Position numbers and translations under genes: made by a program. This document shows, piece by piece, positions 7,794 to 15,523 of a DNA stretch of 64,000 nt (its first letter is position 1; the number at the start of each line of letters is the position of its first letter). Under the pieces are notes generated by a model. That model worked only from the letters and a program-made list of their open reading frames with translations, did not search any database and had not been told where the DNA came from. This DNA comes from an uncultured Pirellula sp. Its GTDB lineage: Bacteria > Planctomycetota > Planctomycetia > Pirellulales > Pirellulaceae. The DNA is taken from assembly GCA_903858115.1 (NCBI GenBank), contig CAIOHR010000262.1, forward strand, positions 1-64,000. The letters are read 5' to 3'.

Positions 7794-8039
7794 TTAGCCA
7801 ACCTGTCGCTGCAGCGGTAAAACACTCGCAGCGAACTCTCGAAGGCTTATCGGCTTTGGCTCAACCTTTTCGCTTGCGGGAGCGTTCAGAGCCGTATTCA
7901 ACTCTCCTCTCACAACCTTGACATCTTTTGGGGCCTCGATCCCAATCGTCACGCGATTGCCTGACACTTTGGAAACGATCAAGGTGATGTTGTCACCGAT
8001 GACAATTCGTTCGCCTTCTTTTCTGCTTAATACCAACAT
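7794..8039 (-). CDS. csrA: Carbon storage regulator/translational regulator CsrA
   Basis: 81 residues starting MLVLSRKEGERIVIGDNITL. CsrA/RsmA is a dimeric RNA-binding protein that binds GGA motifs in mRNA leaders. The core includes the conserved N-terminal LxLSRKxGE, the VTIGIEAPKDVKVVRGEL segment with the RNA-contacting Arg, and a ~20-residue C-terminal tail beyond the ~60-residue core. Start: although the frame is open further upstream to 8171, the ATG at 8039 fits the family N-terminus exactly and is preceded by a strong Shine-Dalgarno AAGGAGG (8048-8054, minus strand). The GGA within that site could allow autoregulation (inference). Confidence 0.95.
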   Translation of the reverse strand: MLVLSRKEGERIVIGDNITLIVSKVSGNRVTIGIEAPKDVKVVRGELNTALNAPASEKVEPKPISLREFAASVLPLQRQVG

Positions 8040-8514
8040 GATAAAGTCCTCCTTGGCTTTGACAGCACTTCTTGTTTTTTGACCTGACACACATCCATTG
8101 GGATAACCGCTTGGAGCGAACTGCGTTCCAAACGTTCGCAGATTTTTCGCAAAAATTGGAATTCGCACCAATTTCGTTAAAGTTATCTTCTTTTAAGCCG
8201 AAATCGAACTCAAAATGGCCTCAGGATTCGGGTGAAGAGAAACAAATTCTTCAACCTTCTTCAAAATTCTGTCCATTATCAATGCTCTTTTTCAACCTCG
8301 TTTGTTTGAACAGTAGTAGTTTCGCCCTCCCCAGGGACACGTTAGGTCCAGCAAGCTACAAATCTGTAAGAAATACGAAATCATCGCCAAGTCGGTTTGT
8401 AGAAAGACCAACTGCGGCGATTTGACCCTGCGAAAATGCGTGTTTCCTGTAACAATCTTGCGGTTCACGAAGTGACCTTCTTGGTGCTTCCCTTGTCCCG
8501 CATACTGCAAGTTC
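8040..8514. other. Divergent intergenic region upstream of csrA and the cytochrome gene
   Basis: 475 bp between divergent genes. It contains the csrA ribosome-binding site (8048-8054) and presumably both promoters, which I cannot place with confidence. No repeat family member or RNA gene was recognised. Confidence 0.4.
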
Positions 8515-9744
8515 ATGACTGCAACCAAATCCTTAACTATTTTAACAGCAAAGACTTACACCTGGATTGTGGTGTTTGCCTTCCTGCTGGCAGGTTGCTC
8601 CAAACCGGTATTTTCCCCCAATCGCCTGGCGACCGCGGCCTTCCTGCAGAGCCATGACGACCCATCGATTGAAGAAATTGCGAATTCTGCCAATGAACTC
8701 ACGAGCCAATTGTTCGGCACCCCCGATGCGCCCCTCTGGCCCGAATCCCTTGAGAGTGTGGTCGACTTCGAAGAAGTAAAGCGAAGTGCTGGCCCGGTAG
8801 GCAGGGCCCAGGACCGAGTGGAACGAGGTCTCTATCGAAAGCATTGTGTACAATGTCATGGGATAACCGGCGACGGTGCCGGTCCCGCTGCAACACTTCT
8901 TGCTCCGTATGCACGGGATTTTCGACGAGGAACTTTCAAATTCAAATCGACGCCGATCGGCTCGAAACCTACCAAGGCGGATTTGGTTCAGACCATCGAG
9001 CATGGAATTGCAGGGACCTCGATGCCTGCGTTTGCACCCCTACGAAACAGAGACGAGTTTGCCAAGGACATAGAGGCTGTTACCGAGTACGTTATTTACT
9101 TATCGATTCGCGGCGAAGTCGAGCGCCGGTTGATCCGCACTGCCACTGCAGATGAATCACAACTCACGAGTCGGGATGCTTTGAAGGAAGCCGCCATCGT
9201 GGTGGATACATGGAAGCAAGCGGACCAAAAGGTTCAAGCGGTACCTTCGATTCCTGTTGTGGATCGAGAATTGCTAGCAGCTTCTATTGCCCGCGGTAAG
9301 GAGCTCTTCAATAGCGACAAAACGGCATGCTTCAAATGTCACGGAACCGAAGGTCGGGGAGATGGCATCTCGCAAGATTATGACGAGTGGACCAAAGACT
9401 GGACGATACGAGCCGGAATTGATCCTGCAAGCAAATCCGAGTGGAAAGTCATGAAGAAATTCGGAGCCTTGAAACCAGTTGTCAACAGATCGAGAAACCT
9501 TCATCTCGGGGCGATTCGCGGTGGGCACTCGGTAGAAACGATCACGAAACGAGTCGTGTTGGGCATTGACGGTACGCCAATGCCATCGGCGGCAATCGGC
9601 GAAGCATCACCGAATAGCTTAAACAGCGAAGAGCTTGAAGATCTCGTTCGGTTCGTCGCTTCGATTGCCAAAGTAAAGCAGACTGAGGAGATTACAAAAG
9701 GGACTTCCGTCGCTCACCACGTTGGAGGACGCGATGAAAGATAA
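8515..9744 (+). CDS. Diheme cytochrome c lipoprotein
   Basis: 409 residues. A signal peptide with lipobox LAGC (C28) predicts a lipid-anchored, outward-facing protein. Two class I cytochrome c domains follow: haem motif CVQCH near residue 111 (KHCVQCHGITGDGAGPAA) with a distal TSMPAFAPL Met-ligand region, and CFKCH near 272 (CFKCHGTEGRGDG) with the ligand region DGTPMPSA. Such proteins carry electrons between quinol-oxidising complexes and terminal oxidases. The stop overlaps the start of ctaA by 11 bp, so the gene is translationally coupled to haem A synthesis; a role in the aerobic cytochrome oxidase branch is inferred. Confidence 0.88.
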   Translation: MTATKSLTILTAKTYTWIVVFAFLLAGCSKPVFSPNRLATAAFLQSHDDPSIEEIANSANELTSQLFGTPDAPLWPESLESVVDFEEVKRSAGPVGRAQDRVERGLYRKHCVQCHGITGDGAGPAATLLAPYARDFRRGTFKFKSTPIGSKPTKADLVQTIEHGIAGTSMPAFAPLRNRDEFAKDIEAVTEYVIYLSIRGEVERRLIRTATADESQLTSRDALKEAAIVVDTWKQADQKVQAVPSIPVVDRELLAASIARGKELFNSDKTACFKCHGTEGRGDGISQDYDEWTKDWTIRAGIDPASKSEWKVMKKFGALKPVVNRSRNLHLGAIRGGHSVETITKRVVLGIDGTPMPSAAIGEASPNSLNSEELEDLVRFVASIAKVKQTEEITKGTSVAHHVGGRDER

Positions 9745-10774
9745 GCAGGGGAATCGTCTGGTTTATGTTTGGAGCTTGGCCCTGGCCGGTTTGACCTTTC
9801 CGCTTATTTGGTTAGGTGGTCTGGTGACAACGCATGACGCGGGAATGGCTGTTCCCGATTGGCCTGGCACCTATGGATACAATTTGTTCCTGTACCCGCT
9901 GTCGACATGGTTGTTCGGCCCGTTCGATTTATTGGTGGAGCACGGGCATCGACTGTTGGCATCCGTCGTGGGATTGATGGCTATTGTCCTTTGCTTTATC
10001 GCTTGGCGACACGAATCGAGAGGCTGGGTACAGAGACTCTGCTGGTTGCTCCTTTTGGCTGTCATTTCCCAGGGGTTGCTCGGCGGCATTCGCGTATTGC
10101 TCGATGAGCGAGTTGTCGCCTTGATCCACGGTGTTGGAGGGCCACTCGTTTTCTCATTGGCCTGCTGGATTGTGATGGTCAATTCACGAGATTGGAAAGT
10201 GGCCGATTCGAATTTGAACGTTTCTGGCTTGAGGTGGATCACACGTGCTTTATTTCTACTGTCGATTTGTCAGTTGGTTCTCGGTGCCCATCTGCGTCAC
10301 GCGTTACCAACCTGGCGGCCGACCTTGTTTGTTTCTTTCGTCCATACCCATTTGTTGTTGGCATCGCTGATCACACTCTTTGTATTCTTGTCGGCCATCC
10401 TGGTCTTTTTCCGACCCTATCGAGCGCATCGCGGATTGCGATTGCCAGCAATTCTCTTGGTAGGAATCGTCATCGCACAAGTAGTTTTGGGATTTAGCAC
10501 GTGGATCACCAATTACGCACTACCTTGGCCAGAATTGAACGCGTTTTTTGCGAATTACACCATCGCGGGGCGAGGTTTTTGGGAGTCAATGATCATCAAT
10601 GGACACCAAGCGACAGGTTCCTTATTGATCGTTTTCTCGCTTTGGTTACTATGTCGAGTCGAGCGTCGCTGTGTCGCAAGCCGTTTTGCGAACATGTCTA
10701 TTCAAAACGAAGTTACAGAAGTTATCGCCGGAGGTCGACCTAGTCCGGCTCTGGCAGGTCCTGGAGTCTCATGA
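9734..10774 (+). CDS. ctaA: Haem A synthase (CtaA/COX15)
   Basis: 346 residues, about eight membrane helices. It oxidises haem O to haem A in the cytoplasmic membrane for cytochrome c oxidase. The four haem-ligand His regions of the family are visible: EHGHRLLAS, LIHGVGG, FVHTHLLLAS and NGHQATGS. The early GGLVTTHDAGMAVPDWP motif is also characteristic. The Cys pair seen in some homologues' first loop is absent. Start: an in-frame TTG lies at 9722, but the ATG at 9734 has a GGAGG Shine-Dalgarno (9724-9728) and is preferred. It overlaps the cytochrome gene (11 bp) and ctaB (ATGA, 4 bp). Confidence 0.93.
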   Translation: MKDKQGNRLVYVWSLALAGLTFPLIWLGGLVTTHDAGMAVPDWPGTYGYNLFLYPLSTWLFGPFDLLVEHGHRLLASVVGLMAIVLCFIAWRHESRGWVQRLCWLLLLAVISQGLLGGIRVLLDERVVALIHGVGGPLVFSLACWIVMVNSRDWKVADSNLNVSGLRWITRALFLLSICQLVLGAHLRHALPTWRPTLFVSFVHTHLLLASLITLFVFLSAILVFFRPYRAHRGLRLPAILLVGIVIAQVVLGFSTWITNYALPWPELNAFFANYTIAGRGFWESMIINGHQATGSLLIVFSLWLLCRVERRCVASRFANMSIQNEVTEVIAGGRPSPALAGPGVS

Positions 10775-11715
10775 GTTCGGCAACAAGTTCAAGCAGCGAG
10801 TCTCCACAAGCTATCTCGATAGCGACACTCGGCAGTACATCGGTGGCATGGTGGCGTGATTATGCGGCTTTGACAAAGCCCCGAATCACCTTGATGATCT
10901 TGTTGACTGTAGCTGTAGCGATGTTTGCTGCGCAGCAACTGCATGGTCATTTTGTTTCGTGGTGGATTTGGCTCCACACGTTGATCGCTACCGCGATGAT
11001 CGCAGGAAGTGCGAGCACGCTCAACCAGTGGTTCGAAATAGAACGAGATATGATAATGCCGCGCACGCAAAAGCGGCCGTTGCCTAGCGGTCGACTAACG
11101 CGATTCGAAGCGGCAGCGTTCGGTTGGTTTCTAGCCATTGCAGGATTGCTTTACCAAGGGCTTGCTGTGAGTTGGATGTCGATGCTTTGTGGACTGACGA
11201 CATGGTTCGTTTACTGCTGGATCTACACACCGCTGAAATGCGTAACATGGTGGAACACAGCGATTGGGACATTGCCGGGAGCATTGCCCGTCATGATCGG
11301 CTGGACAGCCGTGGGCGGTTCGATTTGGGACTGGAACGGTTGGGCTCTGACAGCGATCGTGGTTTTGTGGCAGTTCCCGCATTTCATGTCGATCGCATGG
11401 TTGTACCGCAACCAGTATGCTAGCGCCGGCTTTCGTATGCTCACCAAAGAAGAGCCGACCGGAGTAGCCGCTGGGTGGCACGCTGTCTCTGGGGCTCTGG
11501 CACTCATTCCATTGTCCGTCGTTGTATTGCGCCCCGATTCCTCGATTACTTGGTGCATCGCGATATTGGGTGTTCTATCATGTGTTTCGCAAGCCATGGC
11601 TTCCTATCGATTTTTGTCGGATCGCAACGATGTGACAGCAAGGAAACTACTCCGTGCATCGTTGATCTACCTCCCTGCCATAATGATGCTCGTCGTGGTA
11701 CGCTGGTCGTTCTAG
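10771..11715 (+). CDS. ctaB: Protohaem IX farnesyltransferase (haem O synthase)
   Basis: 314 residues, UbiA prenyltransferase superfamily with about nine membrane helices. It attaches a farnesyl group to haem b, giving haem O, the substrate of CtaA. Diagnostic motif: NQWFEIERDMIMPRTQKRPL (Asp-rich motif 1 with the RPLPSGR end) and the second loop YTPLKCVTWWNTAIGTLPGA. The start codon overlaps the ctaA stop as ATGA, so the two enzymes are cotranslated. No cox structural subunits follow in this window. Confidence 0.95.
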   Translation: MSSATSSSSESPQAISIATLGSTSVAWWRDYAALTKPRITLMILLTVAVAMFAAQQLHGHFVSWWIWLHTLIATAMIAGSASTLNQWFEIERDMIMPRTQKRPLPSGRLTRFEAAAFGWFLAIAGLLYQGLAVSWMSMLCGLTTWFVYCWIYTPLKCVTWWNTAIGTLPGALPVMIGWTAVGGSIWDWNGWALTAIVVLWQFPHFMSIAWLYRNQYASAGFRMLTKEEPTGVAAGWHAVSGALALIPLSVVVLRPDSSITWCIAILGVLSCVSQAMASYRFLSDRNDVTARKLLRASLIYLPAIMMLVVVRWSF

Positions 11716-11752
11716 AGAACAATACCGCGAACCTGAGTGTGTCCCTGCTGCC

Positions 11753-13231
11753 ATGATCCAGACATTGAAGAAAGATATGGCAGAGGTATTGTCGACCGCT
11801 TGGCCGATGATGCTATCTACGGGGTTATTCTCGATAACCCTCTTCGTGGACCGCATGCTTCTGTATCGGTATTCTGAGGGCTCGGCCGCAGCGGCGATGG
11901 CTGCAGGTACGCTCTTTTGGGCGATTACGTGTCTTCCGAGCGGTGTGTGCGGGTACACCAACGCGTTCGTATCTCAGTATTTGGCGGCGAAACGCCCCGA
12001 GCGTGCCATGCAAGTGGTTTGGCAAGGACTTCTGCTCGGACTTGCCGTAGTACCATTGCTCATCGTATGCGGTCTGTTGTCGCACAGCTTTTTCTTGTGG
12101 TCCGGTCACCTGCCATCGATGGCCTTGGCGGAGTCACAATACTTCTGCTGGTTAGTACCGGGCGCTTGTGCATCTGTCGTCGCATCAGCTCTCGTGGGTT
12201 TGTATCAAGGAAGCGGCCGCACGCGGGTACTGGTGATCTCCGATGTCATCGCAACTGTGATCAATTTCGCTCTCGATCTCGCGCTCATTTTTGGTATGTG
12301 GGGATTTCCTGAAATGGGAACTGGAGGTGCGGCACTAGCGAGCAGCATCTCGTTGATATTCAAGTTGCTCGTATTGATTGTCTACGCGCTCCCCGACTTT
12401 CGAACGGCGATGGTCCGTCATCGCGACCCGTCCACAGGAAAATTGAGGGTAGAGCATGCCCAGGGAGAACGCCGTCACGGAGAACTTATTCAGCCTGGGA
12501 CGCAAAGTGACTCGTCTAGTGGAAAGAGCAGGACTATATTCGATTGGAGTCTCATGCGAAGACTAATACATTTCGGATGGCCAGCGGGTATGTCTGTGGT
12601 TGCAGAAGCATGGAGCTTTACCGCGATCATGATGATTGTGGGAAAGCTAGGCGAAAGACCCGCTGCCGCAACAACACTTGCACTGGGTGTGAACCTGCTC
12701 GCCTTTATCCCATTGGTCGGATTGGGTATCGCCGTCGGAGTGCTTGTTGGAAAATACTTGGTACTCGAAGATAGGGATCGTGCGAAACGCATGGTCCGAA
12801 GCGGACTCGTGATCGGTGTGACGTATTCGCTTTTCTTCGTCGTTTTTTACGGTGGATTTCCTGATGTCGCAATGGATCTCTATTCATTGGATGTCGCCCC
12901 GGAACGATTTGCCGAAATGCGCCCGATCCTTCGACCACTTCTTTACTTTATTGCCGGCTACTGCATCTTTGATGCGTTTCAAACCGTTTTCGTCGGAGCA
13001 CTAAAAGGGGCAGGCGACACGTACTTTGTATTGCTCGGCCATCTGTTCGCCGGCAGCGTGACAGTCGTGGGAGGTATTACGATTAGCAGAGTATGGGCAT
13101 GGGATGGGCTTTATTATTGGTGGGGTGTTATTACTTTTTGGGTCATTCTCTTGGCGGTAATTTTCTTATTGCGGTATCTCCAGGGCGGTTGGCAAGAGAA
13201 AAGAGTTATTGAGCCTATCGTTATTGACTGA
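11753..13231 (+). CDS. MATE family multidrug/organic cation efflux protein
   Basis: 492 residues, about twelve membrane helices in two MatE halves. The N-terminal half carries MMLSTGLFSITLFVDRMLL and TLFWAITCLPSGVCGY; the C-terminal half carries HFGWPAGMSVVAEAWSFTAI and a family-typical QTVFVGALKGAGDT. These exporters use Na+ or H+ gradients to expel cationic compounds. A hydrophilic insert of about 50 residues (RHRDPSTG...GKSRT) enlarges the loop between the halves. It starts 37 bp after ctaB on the same strand and is likely part of the same transcript, though the functional link to haem A is unclear. Confidence 0.88.
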   Translation: MIQTLKKDMAEVLSTAWPMMLSTGLFSITLFVDRMLLYRYSEGSAAAAMAAGTLFWAITCLPSGVCGYTNAFVSQYLAAKRPERAMQVVWQGLLLGLAVVPLLIVCGLLSHSFFLWSGHLPSMALAESQYFCWLVPGACASVVASALVGLYQGSGRTRVLVISDVIATVINFALDLALIFGMWGFPEMGTGGAALASSISLIFKLLVLIVYALPDFRTAMVRHRDPSTGKLRVEHAQGERRHGELIQPGTQSDSSSGKSRTIFDWSLMRRLIHFGWPAGMSVVAEAWSFTAIMMIVGKLGERPAAATTLALGVNLLAFIPLVGLGIAVGVLVGKYLVLEDRDRAKRMVRSGLVIGVTYSLFFVVFYGGFPDVAMDLYSLDVAPERFAEMRPILRPLLYFIAGYCIFDAFQTVFVGALKGAGDTYFVLLGHLFAGSVTVVGGITISRVWAWDGLYYWWGVITFWVILLAVIFLLRYLQGGWQEKRVIEPIVID

Positions 13232-13342
13232 TCTCGACTTCGGGTGTTTACCGCATTTTCGCGCCCTGGATCGCTCTAGAATAAGGCCATTTCTGATGTG
13301 GAAACCATAGAAGGCAATAACTCCTAGCAACAAGAGAACTTC

Positions 13343-14083
13343 ATGCCAAACACCCCGCTCATTCCCGCCAATTGGACCTCGTTTCCTGACGAGTTTCGAG
13401 AACGTCTCGGAACTACCGTTGGACGGCAACGATGTATGGCCATTCCCAATCAACTGCTCATCGTTGCGCACCAAGTCCCCGAACACGACGAAGTCAGTCG
13501 ACGTGGGCAATTATTTTGGCTCGACAGTTCTGGCGAATGGAGAGCCAGCAACGGAGACCCAGGAAAGGTCGCTCTTCAAATGCATTTGGATCGGTACTCC
13601 AAACGTATCGATCATTTCGAAGTGATCGAAGCCAAAGCTCAGAAAGCAGACGATTATCTGCCGATACTCGATGGAATAGTGCCACTCGTTCGCTCGACTA
13701 AGAATCTACTGTCCACCTTAGAAGAAGCAAGGAAGGAGTTTCCGAAAGATCGATCGATCATTGACCACCGCGATCGAGCTTATGAACTCTCGAGACAAGC
13801 GGAATTGCTATACGAAGACGCCAAGAACTCGATGGAAGTCGCAATGATTCGTCGAGCGGATCAACAGACCATGGCGACGCATCAGATGACCGTCGCCTCC
13901 CATCGACTGAATCTTTTGGCCGCCATCTTTTTCCCTCTCGCTACGATGGGATCTGTTTTCGGAACAACGCTGACCGACAACTGGAGTTGGTCAAAGTCCG
14001 TCTCAGGATTCGCGTGCTTTCTAGCAGCAGGCATTGCCCTCGGGTTGATCCTTGTCGGATTCGTTTCACGACCTGTCAAATAA
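13343..14083 (+). CDS. CorA-like membrane protein lacking the GMN signature
   Basis: 246 residues. The C-terminus has two hydrophobic helices (about residues 190-210 and 220-240) preceded by a long charged helix. HRLNLLAAIFFPLATMGSVFGTTL parallels the CorA pore helix region, in which family members have a P-h-x-h-x-G(I/V)YGMN pattern. Here the GMN is replaced by GTT. The N-terminal half is soluble and helical. I read it as a CorA-related membrane protein whose ion selectivity, if any, may differ. A rightward gene, it follows the MATE gene by 111 bp and converges with the sulfatase gene (12 bp gap). Confidence 0.6.
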   Translation: MPNTPLIPANWTSFPDEFRERLGTTVGRQRCMAIPNQLLIVAHQVPEHDEVSRRGQLFWLDSSGEWRASNGDPGKVALQMHLDRYSKRIDHFEVIEAKAQKADDYLPILDGIVPLVRSTKNLLSTLEEARKEFPKDRSIIDHRDRAYELSRQAELLYEDAKNSMEVAMIRRADQQTMATHQMTVASHRLNLLAAIFFPLATMGSVFGTTLTDNWSWSKSVSGFACFLAAGIALGLILVGFVSRPVK

Positions 14084-14095
14084 ATAGCAATGTAC

Positions 14096-15496
14096 TTACT
14101 GTTGGATAGGCTCACCCAAAGGAACAGCGTTCTTCAGAATCTCATTTAACTTCGATCGCATCATCGCAACTCGGTCAGGTTCGCTTATCGCCAAGTTCTT
14201 CGATTCACCGATATCAGAAGCCAAGTTATACAGCTCGAGCCTTTCGGAACTGGTTGCTTCGGTTTTCTTCTTTACTTTCTTCGACTTGCTTTCTTCTTCT
14301 TTCGCTGACACTTGAACAAGCTTCCAGTCACCCATCCGAATGGCAACTCGATTGGGGGACTGCGCACATAGAATGGCCTCGTGAGGCGTACGAGCTTGCG
14401 AGGTGAGTACTGGCCAAATATCTTTCCCATCCAAAGGCAGTTTCTGATCCAGCGAACCATTCGCCAGATTTACCAAGGTTGGATACCAATCGATGACATG
14501 CAAGGGCTCCTGGATGCGTTGGCCTGCTGGAATCTTTCCTGGCCAAGTCGCAAACGCACAACCACGTACACCACCTTCATCGACGCTCCCCTTGTACCCT
14601 TTCAAAGGACCGTTCTCACCCGGTTTTGGGCCACCATTGTCGGCAGAGAAAACGATCAACGTATTGTCGCGCATCCCCGACTCTTCGAGTGCACGGGCGA
14701 TCTCGCCGATTCCCTCATCAACGGCTGCAAGCATCCCAGCCAACTGTTTGCGAGGTCCCTTCAAATCGCCGTAAGGCTCCAAGTACTTTTCAGGAACTTG
14801 AAGTGGGCTGTGAACTGCATTGTAGGGAACGTAAAGAAAAAGTGGTTTCGACTTCTCTTGACTCTTGATGAGACGGCAAGATTCTTTGGTGAGGAGGTGA
14901 GTCGAGTAACCCTCTTCTCGGAGCTCGACATCATTGTGATGCCAATCGTGCGAACCGTCTCGCATGTGTGTGTAGTTGTCGATCGCGCCAAAGTATAGAC
15001 CATGCTGATGATCAAAGCCTCGAGCGCGGGGATAGTAAGCGGGATCGAACTCACCAAGATGCCATTTGCCTACGATCGCTGTTGTGTATCCAGCATCTTT
15101 CAATGCGTTAGCCAGTGTCCGTTCTTGCAACGGCAATCCCCATTTCGCATGCGGTCGGACGACTGTATAGACGCCAGTACGTGTCGGATATCGCCCAGTA
15201 AGGAACGCGGCTCGCGTAGGCGAACAAACAGGCTGCACATAATGCGACTCTAGAACTGCACCACTACGTGCCAGCTTGTCGATATTCGGAGTTTTGATCT
15301 CCTTTCCGCCATTGAATCCGCAATCTCCGTAACCTAGATCGTCGATCAAAAAGAATACTATGTTTGGAGCTGGTTGATCCGCCGACGCTGGCGAGAGGCC
15401 AATCCATGACGAGAATACAATCCAAAAAAATGTAGTCGCGACAAGAGTACGCATTTTGTAGCTTTGTTGGAGAGAATAGAGTTTTGCTTTAGACAT
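14096..15496 (-). CDS. Secreted arylsulfatase-type sulfatase
   Basis: 466 residues. A type I sulfatase that hydrolyses sulfate esters. The catalytic Cys91 lies in CSPTRAAFLTGRYPTRTG, the CxPxR signature in which Cys is converted to formylglycine. N-terminal metal ligands are in NIVFFLIDDLGYGDCG and a later D-N pair in VFSADNGGPKPGENG; GKWHLGEFD gives the active-site Lys/His. A signal peptide predicts export. The in-frame ATG at 15454 (residue 15) gives a more ordinary signal peptide than 15496. A Lys-rich insert (EESKSKKVKKKTEATSS) near residue 420 is unusual. No maturase or second sulfatase is next to it. The substrate (marine or algal sulfated sugar?) is unknown. Confidence 0.92.
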   Translation of the reverse strand: MSKAKLYSLQQSYKMRTLVATTFFWIVFSSWIGLSPASADQPAPNIVFFLIDDLGYGDCGFNGGKEIKTPNIDKLARSGAVLESHYVQPVCSPTRAAFLTGRYPTRTGVYTVVRPHAKWGLPLQERTLANALKDAGYTTAIVGKWHLGEFDPAYYPRARGFDHQHGLYFGAIDNYTHMRDGSHDWHHNDVELREEGYSTHLLTKESCRLIKSQEKSKPLFLYVPYNAVHSPLQVPEKYLEPYGDLKGPRKQLAGMLAAVDEGIGEIARALEESGMRDNTLIVFSADNGGPKPGENGPLKGYKGSVDEGGVRGCAFATWPGKIPAGQRIQEPLHVIDWYPTLVNLANGSLDQKLPLDGKDIWPVLTSQARTPHEAILCAQSPNRVAIRMGDWKLVQVSAKEEESKSKKVKKKTEATSSERLELYNLASDIGESKNLAISEPDRVAMMRSKLNEILKNAVPLGEPIQQ

Positions 15497-15523
15497 TCTG
15501 TTTATTGTACAACGAAAGACCTG

